Part shown: piece after piece, positions 43,916 through 60,093 of the stretch | Position numbering within the stretch: the first letter of the stretch is position 1 | How the letters are laid out: every line of letters begins with the position of its first letter | Source of the DNA: Adiantum capillus-veneris | Lineage: Eukaryota; Streptophyta; Polypodiopsida; Polypodiales; Pteridaceae | Direction: 5' to 3' | Assembly: GCA_014529385.2 (NCBI GenBank) | Contig: CM043968.1 | Span: forward strand, 3,070,001 to 3,132,000 | Length of the DNA stretch: 62,000 bases | Made by a program: the position numbers and the translations under genes | The notes under the pieces: generated by a model | The model's database searches: none | What the model was told of the DNA's origin: nothing | Seen by the model: the letters and a program-made list of their open reading frames with translations, nothing else

Positions 43916-44422
43916 GTTGGCTTAATCCACAAAAACTATCAATTGGTAGATTCTGGTATTGAGTAGTAGAATTTCTCCTGCCCGACTTGATAAAACTGCT
44001 TTAGTCAAAGCACTTTTTGTAGTTGACTGCTCTTCAAACTCACAAGAGTTGATCAACTCTAGCTTGAAAGTGTCAGAATTGATTGCAACCTTTGAAATGA
44101 TAAAAATCTATGCCTTGAATAACCTAACCTGCAGATTAGATTGTTATCCGTTCTTTCCACTTGACTTGAATTCAGCTGTTGTCAAGCTCCCAATTCTTTG
44201 CCTGTAAACTGGTTCTTCAATCTGAGCTAAGTGAGTCAACAATTGAGATTTCCAATTTCTATCCTTGCAAGGAGCTAAAGGACTAATCTACAACTTGAAA
44301 TTGAGTTAACAGATACCAATTTGGATCCGATGGAACCCAAATTGACCAATGGCCTTGTATTATGTTGTTCTAGCACTATACAAGCTCAAAAGTCCAAAAT
44401 CTTGTTTTTGGGACTCCAAAAC

Positions 44423-45976
44423 AAATAATCCTGATTATTTACTTTTCTCCGTTTCTACACTTTTTAGGCTTGTTTTGCCAAATAATCACCTTGTTGTGGT
44501 CTCTGGACAAGTTTGGTTGAGTTTGAATAAGATTTGTCCAAGTTATCAACTGTTTAGTGTCCGCAAACTCTGATTCCAAAAATCTAGCATAAATCTCAAT
44601 TTTGTGATCGAAATTTTACCAAATTTACCAAATTTGATTTGTGGAGTCTACTTGAAGTGCTTGACCCTGTGGTAAATTCAGTTGTGCAAAATTTCTCAAT
44701 TTTGAAGCAAATGTAAATAATCACGATTATTTACTACAAGGATATTTTTTAATTTTTTATTTTTAAATTATTATTATTATTATTTTCTCCTCAAAAGTAA
44801 ATAATCGCGATTATTTAATTTTGGTAATTTTTTGCATAATTTTGGTCAACTTAGCATGTACACTTGTTTAACACATCAATATAAGCCTATGAGTCAAGTT
44901 TCACTGAATTTGAACAAGATTTACCAAGTCACACTCAAGTTCTCGACATTCAGTACAAATTTCAATTTTTACCAAGTTTTTAGCCTGTTTTGTGATCCAA
45001 ACTCTTTGAGCCTTCACAAAAGATGTTTGTAATCATGCATAGAGTCTCTAGTATCAACCTTGATCAATTTTGAGCCAAAAGTAAATAATCATGATTATTT
45101 ACTTTTGACCTAAAATGAATAATTTTTTCAACTTTTTCACTGGACAGCCTTTTTATGACATGTTTTAAGCCTGTGAGTTAAGTCAAAACTTAATTTGGAC
45201 AAGATTTATTCTAGTTTATCAACTGTTTCGTGTCCGCAGACTATGATTTCAAGAATTTGGCTTAAGTCTCACTTTTGTGATCCAAATTTCACCAAAATTG
45301 ATTTGTGGGGTTTACTTGATATGCTTGACCTTGTGGTATGCCCAAATATGCAACATTGTCAATTGTTGGAGCAGATATAAATAGTCGCGATTATTTACAC
45401 CAGCTATATTTTTGCAAGTTTTTGTCCCAATCTTGACACAGATCTGTTAAGCTTCTCAACTTAAGGTCTCTAGCCAAGTTTCATCAAGTTTGGACTAGTT
45501 TTGGTCAAATGGCATCAGTTTTCTATCCGCAGACTGACTTTGCGAATTTGGTCACAATTTTCAATCCAATGATCCAAATCTTACCAAATTTGGTTTGTGG
45601 GCTTATTACAACATGGTAAAGCTAGTGGTAGGCTGACTTGGTTAAAAAAGTAGAAAAATGGGACAGATGTAAATAATCGCGATTATTTACTACTGACAAC
45701 TTTTTGTATCTTTTTGGTCAATTGAGCATGTACACATGTTTATCACATCAATATAATCCTATGAATCAAATTTCAACAAGTTTGGACTAATTTTTCCCCA
45801 ATTTACACTCAAGATTCAGAAAGTCAGTACAAACTTCAGTTTTTACCCAGGTTTTTGCCAGCTTGGTGATCCAAATCTTTTGTGCCTTTACAAAAGTTGT
45901 TTGTAAACATGCAATGAGTCAATGGTATAAACCTTGGTCAAATCTGAGCTGAAAGTAAATAATCCCGATTATTTAC
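44423..45976. repeat. Palindrome-punctuated ~290-bp repeats in the element's leader
   Basis: Variants of GTAAATAATCGCGATTATTTAC occur at 44423, 44713, 44797, 45081, 45377, 45669 and 45955. Most gaps are 284-296 bp; one extra copy is 84 bp from its neighbour. 45669-45690 is a perfect palindrome, as is 45077-45106 over 30 bp. Between them sit recurring blocks such as GTGATCCAAAT, ACCAAATTTGATTTGTGG and GTCCGCAGACT. A two-unit block repeats at an offset of 872-874 bp. No coding frame crosses the array. Confidence 0.9.
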
Positions 45977-46651
45977 TTTTGGCCCAAAAATGACACTTTT
46001 TTGAACTTTTTCACTGGACAATCTTTTCAGGATCTATTTTGAGCCTAGGAATCAAGTCAAAACTTAATTTGGCCTAAAATGTTAAGAAAAAATAAATAAT
46101 CTAAGTTTTGGCCAACTCTTGAGATTTTTGCCTCAAAGTGTCCTTGAGCTTACCCACTGGTTCATACAATTTTTAGGCTTACTCTTCAGTTGGATTGAGT
46201 GATTTGAAGTCTTTTCGTACTATTTCTAGCTGTAGACCTGAAACTCTGCAACTTCACATAAACAACTCACAGATGATTCGTTTGGAGTGAGCAATGTTCT
46301 GAGATCCCACCTCGGATTCTACTTACCCTACTCTTAGGTTCTACTGCAATTGGGTTGTGGAAATTGTCCACAAACACTCGTTTTCTTGTTTTTTACGGTT
46401 TTCAGAGCCTTGATCTTAAGACTTGTCTTGCCTTTCAATCATTCTCCAAATCCTAATCTAAATCTACAATCCTACAATCCTAAAGGCAATCAACAAGTAC
46501 AACTTACCTCCAAGCTACCTCTACACAGTAGAAGATGACACTTTTTAGCTATGCGATTTTTGAGAGAAAGTTTAACTCTAGGTGAACCTAGAGGAAGTTA
46601 ATGGACAACTACACAAGACGCTTGTGTTTTTCTTAGTTTAGGTCTATTCGT

Positions 46652-46668
46652 CCCTAAAAACGGTGTCA
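46652..46668 (-). other. Degenerate Asp-tRNA-type primer-binding site
   Basis: The minus strand after the 5' LTR reads TTTGACACCGTTTTTAGGGA. The plant Tat/Athila primer site is TGGCGCCGTTGCCGGGGA; 12 of 18 bases agree and most differences are G-to-A or C-to-T, as expected from decay of methylated DNA. Confidence 0.65.
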
Positions 46669-46670
46669 AA

Positions 46671-47682
46671 TGTGGGATGCATGTCTAACCTCACCATCCT
46701 ATCTTATTGCAGTATTAGCGAGAACCACGATTTAATTGTCAATCCATGGGACGAAGCTGACTCAACTAGTACATAGAGGCTACAAGAGGTTGTCAATCTC
46801 TTGAAAAAAAACTAATAACTCACATCTAACTCATGCTACACTCAAGTGACTGAAATCACCAAAAGCCAATCGCTCATCGGCAAACAAATCACATCTGTTA
46901 CATCATCAAATGACATCCAAACATAACGAAACTTTTAGGACATGTTTATAAGACCTAAGCACATATGCTTATGGTTTCAAACCCCACTTTAGGTCAAGTT
47001 TTAAAATCGTGATTATTAACAACAGTGGATTTTTGACCTAGTCGTTTTTGATCCAGAATGCATCTAAATGCTTAGCAATGACGCCCCAATACCCCACCTA
47101 TGCTTAGTTTTTTATTTGAAAGTGTAAATTTCTAGTTATGATGAAATTAGGCCGCGGATTGACGAAACCAAAAGCTACAAAATACTGTGATGCGGTTACA
47201 TCAATGCGTAGAGCTCTTACCTGCTGTTGCAATGCAACAAACACGAATGTAATGTGACAACCGGGGAGGGAGTAGGAAGCACGAGAAGGAGAGGAGTGAG
47301 CGCCGTTGGCTCACGATGTGTATTTCATTATCCAAAACTTGATTAAAACTTTACAAAGTTGGCTTTTATGCTTTAGCCAAGGTCTAAAATGTGTAATGTT
47401 CGACGCCCAAGACCTTTGAGACTCCACACTTATTGTATCTGCAACCTAGGTATACTAAGTGACCTATGCTCTACATCTTGGAACTCTTATTGAGACCGTA
47501 ACATGTTACAATTATCACAATGGCTAAATAATTTGGGAAATTACAATGCATGGCCATTTTTTGAAAAATGTGAAAAGTGTGTAACTCCAATCTTCACTGC
47601 CTTTTCATATTCATCCTTGATGTGCATCCGTACGTCTTCGATCTTTAGCAACTTCTGTTAACTAACATTGACTCAGTTAACA
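46671..47682 (-). repeat. 5' LTR (minus strand) of the 10.6-kb element
   Basis: TGTGGGATGC ... GTTAACA on the plus strand, 1,012 bp, the fuller of the two LTRs. It shares blocks with the LTR at 23720-24612. 47683-48612 downstream has no recognised gene. Confidence 0.92.
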
Positions 47683-48612
47683 AAGGTTGCAGGTTTAGAG
47701 TCAATGCACATCACAATCCTCGCCACAATCCCTGTTTGTGAGACACCAATATGACCATAAGCTTACTATGCGTTATTGTGTGCAAGAAAAACCATTCCTC
47801 GACCTCTCTGGTGGTTTCAAAAGGTGAATGGAAAATTCAAAAAGATGGAACACCATTGAGAGGCTACATCAATTTTGTTAACTAAAATTGCTTTGGTATC
47901 CTTATTCAATCAAGATGTCAATAATGTTCTTGTTGTACGAGGAATGGAATGCGGACATTGCTATCTATGAATTTTTTTGAAACAAGATACAAAGAAAATA
48001 GATGTGGTGGTCTAGTAAGGAGTAGATATTGGCTTTTTTGCATTGCTTGGTAGCCATAAATTATGATTATGGAGCATAGTCTTTCAATTACTTGAAATGT
48101 ATTCTTTGGTTTAACTTGATTGGAATCTTATTTTTCTAGTATCATAGTACTACCTTGGAAATGTTAGTTTACCTAAATGGTTTGGTGGGAGGGTGGATTA
48201 TGGACGGTTATAATGTTGGCAAAAAAGTTGATCACTATTTTTATGTTGTATATTAAGTTATGAACGGGATCCAAATATAGAGAGTAGGGATCAAACTTGG
48301 AAAAGTGGGATACGTGTGGCTGATAATAACCCTCATCTTAGGGGAATGCACTGGAAAATATACTCAGTCATGCTTGAGAAAAAATCACCAATGAACTTGA
48401 ACCAAGGGTGAATTAGAGAACTCCCATCGGTTGGCCCTGGAAGGTCAAGTTAAATTTGGTATAATGACTTCAAAATGAAAGGTTGATTTGATGAGGAGAT
48501 AATTCTCAAGGTTAAGGGATTTGTATAAGAAAAATGGGATGTTATTATCCCCTTCAGCTGGCATTGTAGAGACGGAGTCTTGTCTTGGTGTCGATCTCAA
48601 GTGGGAGAGGGA

Positions 48613-49122
48613 TGTTAGGAATCGTGGTGTAGCCCTTTGAGGATAGTGTAGTCGGTGGTTCCTAGCATGGCCCTCATAGTGAACATGGATTGGTAAGAAT
48701 TTTTTAGGCCATTAAGTTTTGAGTCCATACCCTTTATGATCTATGTTGTAATGATCCACCTCTGTAATCATAACCCAAAGCTGCTAGTATTGCATGCCCT
48801 AGTTTGGATCAAAGGAGGGTTTGTTAGGTTGATCTCCTCCCAGATCATGTCAAAGTGTTTTAGGAAGGGTACATTTTGATGGTTTCTCCTTAGATTTAAA
48901 CAATCAATTGACCGCCCTTTGTAGGTTGGTGGAAATCCCCTTGATAGAGGCCCAAATTTAGTTTGTAATAAGAAGCCTATATATAGGATCTTTTCATATC
49001 AGATAAAGTAGGTCACAAGTATTTTATTTGCTTATAGTTGTGTGTGCTCTTTCGCTTTGATGGTGATTACTTAAACTGTGTACCTTCCTTTAATAAGCTT
49101 TCTTCCATCACCTGGAACAACT
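48613..49122 (+). repeat. Possible copia LTR fragment
   Basis: A purine stretch AAGTGGGAGAGGGA abuts TGTTAGGAATCG, the usual copia PPT/LTR junction. A promoter-like CCTATATATAGG lies near 48977. A plausible CA end is GGAACA near 49122. No second copy or TSD was found. 49123-49750 holds nothing recognisable. Confidence 0.4.
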
Positions 49123-49750
49123 ATTAAGTCCAGAGTTCCCAACTTTTGTACACTTTGCAATGTATGATTATTTGGCATTTAGTGTATCTTTTTGGCTATC
49201 TATTAGTATTTTGACCTTGTAACTCCCAAAATGATGAATTTTCATTCTACCTATGTCCCTATGGTCTATTGATCGTGCCAATGGCTTTTGGTTAGATTAA
49301 GTTGGGTTTTTGCCACCTTAGTGTAAAATGACACTTTCTGGGTGGCCGTTTCAAATTTGATGGTTTGGCGGCCATGCTGCATTGGTGAACCAAATGAATT
49401 TGTGTGTTCCCATAGTCCATCTAGAGCTGTTAGTGAGGTCAAAATCCAATTGTAAGACATCGACCAGTAAGGAAATTTTTTACTTGGCAACAATTTCACT
49501 TGACTAAATTTGGATTTTGGTATCATGGACTTGTCCTACACTAGGTCTGGTTTCATTTTGGTAAAAATCTGTCCCCTATGGCCTTTTTTCTAACCTATCT
49601 TTTCTCTTTTGTATCTACTATTTCCTGATCCCATGGTGGATTGCATGAAATAAAAGCTGCATTAGTATGTACTAGGTTCATAACTCTCATGGCTTCCAAA
49701 TTCATATGTCTAGTGGTGGCGTAAAAGCTCATAGAAGTGCAATAAGAAAA

Positions 49751-49877
<127 letters not shown>

Positions 49878-50855
49878 GCACAAGGTACAAATGAGCTACA
49901 TGGTCCTTTTGACTATATGAGCTATGGATTTTGGAAACACACTTTTCTATGGCCTACCTAATGGGATTATTAGGTCATGCTATCTCCAAATGACTTAAAA
50001 TGTACCCAATTTAATTATTGGTTAATCTATTCATCATGATTTTATGGATATGGTTCACTAACAAATTAGGATTTCCATCGGCATGCCCCAAACTTCTTCA
50101 AATTTTCATATTCTACCCATCTTGTTGCTATGATTAGTCGCTTGAGATCAAATTCCCCATTGTACATACTCACCTCTTCATTCAAAAACCAAAGCAAAAT
50201 GCAAAAAAATCTAAAAGAAAAATAGCAAACCCACATTTAAAAGTCAAATATTTGTGAACATCTATTTTCATCAATGACCAATATACACCCCAACCATTTG
50301 AGCCACTTAGCAATCTAATCTTTTGCAAAATTCAGGCTTGTTATCATTTTATGAGTTGGATTCACGTAGAAACTAACCATCATGATCTACCAATGCACAA
50401 ACTGTATGAATGGTAGTCATACAATAAATTGGAGTAAAACAGTGACAGCATGAGTGAGTGGAGAAAAAAGCCGTGTCTCAGACATATCTATTTTCGGAAG
50501 TATTTGTCTAAATTTGTAATGGGGGCACAATTTATAATTGATTTGTAAAAAAATTTACCAATCTCTACTTTTGAAAAAATAGCTTTTGGAAAAAAAATTC
50601 CCACCCTTAAAAGTGTACCACCCATTCATGCTTTCACCCAAAAGTCTCACTGAAATCAGTGTCCTTCTCTTGGACAAACCCTTTTTCCACAAGTCTAGCC
50701 TTATAGCAATCAACAACATCATCATGCTTATCTTTCAACTTGAAAAGCCACTTACCACCAATGGTCCAAAGGTAATTCACACCAAGACCATGTGCCATTG
50801 TTCACAATAGCATGCTACTCCAATTACATTATAGACAATCACTTTTTAAATTTTG

Positions 50856-51017
50856 TGTTAAGTATGGAGCTTGATTTACCCCTTGTAATTTTTTGTGGTA
50901 AAAACGCACATTTGTAAGGCCCCCATTATGAGGAGAAGCCATCATGCGCGAAGAAAAATCACTCGCCGGAAATAAAAATCACTCGCCGAAAACCAAAAAT
51001 TTTAACGCCTAGTCTTG
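50856..51017 (+). repeat. 5' LTR fragment of the deleted copia
   Basis: TGTTAAGTATGGAGC to CTAGTCTTGAGCC matches 52970-53102. It contains a local insertion with a second AAAAATCACTCGCCG. The break joins pol sequence at about 51017. Confidence 0.88.
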
Positions 51018-52920
51018 AGCCAAAAAGGTGAAGGTGACTTTGGGTTTCGCCTATGGAATCCTGAAGACGGTAAAATATTTAGAAGTAGGGATGTAATTTT
51101 CAATGAACAAAATATGTACAAAGATTACTTGGAAAGAAAACAAACAAAAGAAACAAGTGATGAGTACATGGAGCTTGAGGACGATGAAGACTCAAGGAGT
51201 GCAAATGGTGACAACGTGCAACAACGTCAACCAAATGAAGAGCCTCAACCTATTCCTTGAAGATTCACAAGAGCAAGTAGACCTCCAAAAAGGTTTGTTC
51301 CTTCCTTCAACCATCTCTTGATCTCAGATTCTGGAGAGCCAGAATCATACGAAGAAGCTATGCATCATGAATCCAAAGAAGAATGGATGAAGAGCATGCA
51401 AGTGGAGATGGACTCACTACATTGCAACCAAACATGGGACTTGGTTGAGTTGCCTAAAGGTAAGCGGGCATTTCAAAACAAATGGGTGTACAAGCTGAAG
51501 GAAAAGAAGGTGGGAAGAAAAGGTACAAGTCTAGGCTTGTGGTAAAAGGGTTTTCTCAAAAGAAAGGTATTGACTTGAATGAAATATTTTCTCCTGTTTT
51601 AAAAATGAACTCAATTAGGCTTGTCTTAAGCCTTGTGATCGCTCATGATTTAAATCTCGAGCAAATGGATGTAAATGCGACATTCCCTCACAGTGACTTA
51701 GAGGAGGAAATTTACATGCTTCAACCAAAGGGGTATAAAGTAAAAGGTAAGGAGAAAATGGTTTGCAGATTAAAGAAGAGCTTGCATGGTTTAAAGAAAC
51801 AATAAAGACAATGGTACTTGAAGTTTGATTGATGGATGTTGGATCATGGATTCACAAGATGCAACTCGGATCACTGCGTCTACACGAAGAACTTGGGAGT
51901 TGGGTAGTTCATCATCCTAATGTTGTATGTTGATGACATGCTGATTCCAAATGCTAACATGCGGGACATCAAAGACCTAAAAGAGGAGTTGTCTAAATCT
52001 TTTTCAATGAAATATTTAGGTGCTGCAAAGAGGATACTTGGTATGAAAATATCAAGGGACGGGATGAAGAAGACAATAAAGCTATCTCAAGAGGATTACA
52101 TCAAGAAGGTACTAGAAAGGTTTGCAATGCAAAATGCAAAAATGGTTTCTACACCTTTGGCTGGTCACTTTAAACTAACTAAGGATATGTGTCCAAAGAC
52201 ACATATCCTTTTGTGTCCAAAGACACAAGAGGAGATAGCCTATATGTCTAAAGTTCCATATGTTGTAGCAGTAGGTTCTCTAATGTATGCTATGGTATGG
52301 ACAAGGCCAGATATTGCACATGCAGTGGGAGTTGTGAGTAGGTTCATGGACAACCCAGGTAAAGAGCATTGGCAAGTTGTGAAGTGGATACTTAGGTATC
52401 TAAAAGGGACAACAACAAATGATTTTTATTTTGGAGGAACTGATATTTTTCTAGAAGGGTATGCTGATGCAGATATGGCAGGTGACAAGATACTCGAAGA
52501 AGAACTACGGGCTATGTCTTCGCGGTTGGAGGCATAGCAGTAAGCTGGGCTTCAAAGCTGCAGAAAGTGGTCTCACTTTCTACCACGGAAGCAGAGTATG
52601 TCGCAATACTGGAGGCAAGCAAAGAAATTTTGTGGCTTCATAGATTCTTAGAAGAGCATGGATTCAAATAAGACAATTGTTTCTTGTATAGTGATAGCCA
52701 AAGCATTATCCTCTTGCAAAGAACTCAGCCTTTCATTCAAGGACAAAGCACATTGAGGTGAGATATCACTTCATACGCACTCTTTTGGAAGAGGGACAGC
52801 TAAAGCTAGGAAAGGTGCATACAAGTGAAATTTTGCAGACATGTTTACAAAGGTGGTCAACAAGGAGAAGTTGAGATTTTGGTCATCTTCAATCGGCATT
52901 CAAGGATAAGAAGCCAGGAT
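51018..52920 (+). pseudogene. Copia integrase tail, RT and RNase H
   Basis: The remnant starts FGFRLWNPEDGKIFRSRDVI, the integrase tail before RT. RT follows across frames: TWDLVELPKGKRAFQNKWVY, KSRLVVKGFSQKKGIDLNE, LEQMDVNATFPHSDLEEEIY, RLKKSLHGLKK, and LMLYVDDMLIP at about 51920 with the YVDD site intact. RNase H is in ADADMAGD (52460), [11 protein letters not shown] (52580), YSDSQS and RTKHIEVRYHF (52745). Breaks include a frameshift near 51520, stops near 51803 and 51830, a short deletion near 52490, and others. The coding part is non-functional. Confidence 0.9.
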
Positions 52921-52969
52921 GGAAAGCAGTCACAAGTTTGGTTTGGAGATCAATCTCCAAGTGGGAGAT

Positions 52970-53707
52970 TGTTAAGTATGGAGCCTGATCTACCCCTTGT
53001 AATTTTTTGTGGTAAAAACGCACATTTGTAAGGCCCCCATTATGAGGAGAATCCATCATGTGTGAAGAAAAATCACTCGCCGGAAAGCCTAGTCTCGAGC
53101 CGCCGAAATATTCCTTTTCGCCATAATATTATGGCTGGCGGCCGGCGGCCGGAAAGTGGTCGAAAAACGACCGGTCAGGGTTGGCCGGTGGCCAGTAGTC
53201 AATGGCCGGTGGCTGGTGGTTGGAAGTCAATGACCAGTGGCCAAATTCAATGGCTGGTGGCCGAATTCAAAAGCGGACTTGTCTTCCCAAGGACGGCCAC
53301 ACATGGGCAGATTGGAGGGTTCGATTTGGCCTTATCTACACAAGGGCGGCTACACATGGCTGCCTCTCATGAGAGAGGGCAGCCCTTTTGGTCTATAAAA
53401 GGAGGCCATTTCACACACATTACATAGTGTGTGAAGTTGATGCAACAAGATGGGTGTGAGGTGGTGAGAGTGAAGCAATGCGGGAGCTTTATTAAGGGTA
53501 TAACCCTTTGTAACCTACTTCTTGTTTGAAGTACTTAAGCCATTAAGTGGCTGCTTTCCCATGGATGTAGCCCACATTGGGTGAACCACGCACATTGTGT
53601 GTACTCTCTCTCTCTCTCTACTCTATAATCTCTTGTGTGTGTAAATTATCTCTCTCCATTAAGTAATCTACTCAAATATCTATTTAGCTACGTCATATTT
53701 CCTAACA
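52970..53707 (+). repeat. 3' LTR of the deleted copia
   Basis: Preceded by the purine tract CAAGTGGGAGAT. It runs TGTTAAG...CTAACA. A GC-rich patch of GGCCGGTGGC-like repeats lies at 53130-53270, and a TATA-like CTATAAAAGGAGG at 53393-53405 marks a probable promoter. CT microsatellite at 53605-53620. Confidence 0.9.
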
Positions 53708-53712
53708 TTTTG

Positions 53713-58702
<4,990 letters not shown>

Positions 58703-60093
58703 AGAAATCTCTCCTTCATTGGCTTCTCTTTGATTTTGACATTGACCTCGGCGACGAAATCGACCTCGAGCCTACTTTCTGGATTTTTGGTGCTTTCAAT
58801 ATAGTGAGAGCGAGAGAGGGGCTTGGTTCTCCTCTAACATAGCCTCATTTTTTGGCACCATCTCAACCTCAACCTCCTTCGGTACATTCAACATCAATGG
58901 CCTTTCCCGGCCTACCATCGACACACAGTCTCGGTTGTTTCTTGGTGACATAGAGGGATACTTTCTCTTTGGCATCCAAATTCTGACACACGACATTCAA
59001 AACCCTTTTTTTGACCTTTTGGCACTCATTTGATGAATGAATTAGCTTCAAAAATTTGGTTTTTTTTAGCATGAGTGCTTTTAGAACTTCCATTCGATAG
59101 TGGAAGATGACATTGGCTTTGGATCTCCACTGACATACAGGTTTCTCACAAGCTCATATAGCAAGCTACGGGGTATACATAGCCAGAGCATGCATCCCTT
59201 TTACAATTCATAGGTGTTTTCAAACTCTCTACATTTTTCAGAGAAGTTACAGCTTGCCATATGCATATTGGCAACATGTATGACATTTGTGGTTGTTTCT
59301 GATAGATAGATCTTTATTTCCTCTAATTTGTCAGCTACTTTGGACATAAGTATTACATATTTTTTGGAGGCACTTTTAGTAGAATCTTTGGGAAGTAGCC
59401 TTATTGCAAGATGTTATGCATTGACATATGCATTTTTTAGTCATTTAGAGTGCCATTGAGATCTTTTTGTAAGTAGGTATCCCCACAGGATCTTTTCTAC
59501 TGTTTGCATCAAATTTTGGTGCCTATTTGTGCATGGTCCTTACTCATGTACGTTGAGTTGTGGATATTGCCCACTATACTTTGTGTGGAGCCATTTTATG
59601 GTATTTTTGATAGTCTCGATCGTTTCTGAGACTCAAACCGGAAGAGCCTTTTTTGAGACTATGGCTAGTGTTTTGTGTTTGCGTAGCCTTTTGGATGGTC
59701 CTACATGAGGTTTGTTGAGCTGGGATATTCTCAAATGTTGAGATACCTTTTGGTGATATAGATTGATGGAGTTCCCCTATACGGCATCCTCACCATAGGT
59801 TATGTATCTTATGGTATATTTTTCTTGATGCCATGTATGATAGTCATTTGTCAGCAGTTTATGCCTAGATCTACTCTCTTAAGTTGATTTTATGTATTAT
59901 TAAGGTCGAGTTTTCATTCCCTATACAAAGAAACTCTACCAAGATTTTCTTGCAAGTCTACCTATGCGTTTTATGACACTTTGAGCACCATTTTGGCTTG
60001 AGATTTTGCTCTTGTTACAAAGGAGGTTTTGTCAAAATCTCATCGAGTTTTCTTGCCATAAATTTTGGGATTCTCGTCATAGTACTCGAGTCT

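Larger units (their letters stand above)
37101..47682 (-). mobile_element. Non-autonomous minus-strand LTR element (10.6 kb), gag-like only
   Basis: LTRs lie at 37101-38026 and 46671-47682. Minus-strand orientation is set by a purine tract next to the left LTR and an Asp-tRNA-like primer site next to the right LTR. In transcription order: 5' LTR, primer site, a ~2.7-kb repeat-rich leader, a broken gag-like frame (43915-39905), a tandem array (39190-38500), purine tract, 3' LTR. No protease, RT, RNase H or integrase motif was found. Layout resembles the published TR-GAG class of gag-only plant elements. The flanks GATGT and AAGGT do not form a 5-bp TSD, so ends may have recombined. Confidence 0.85.
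50851..53712 (+). mobile_element. Copia element with large internal deletion, TSD TTTTG
   Basis: The outer ends are intact: TTTTG at 50851-50855 and 53708-53712 flank TGTTAAG (50856) and CTAACA (53707). The 5' LTR is cut after about 155 bp (near 51017) and joins directly to the C-terminal part of integrase, so the rest of the LTR, primer site, gag, protease and integrase core are gone. RT, RNase H, purine tract and a full 738-bp 3' LTR remain. The lineage differs from the intact copia at 2400, since LTRs and protein diverge. Confidence 0.9.

Noticed and set aside
44423-45976. Palindromes considered as transposon TIRs or telomeric/satellite DNA
   Set aside because: They are internal, evenly spaced and bracketed by one LTR pair; no TSDs flank single units.
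47683-48612. Possible continuation of the remnant at 36780-37100 after the LTR element
   Set aside because: No reading frame joins across the element and no TSD supports simple interruption.
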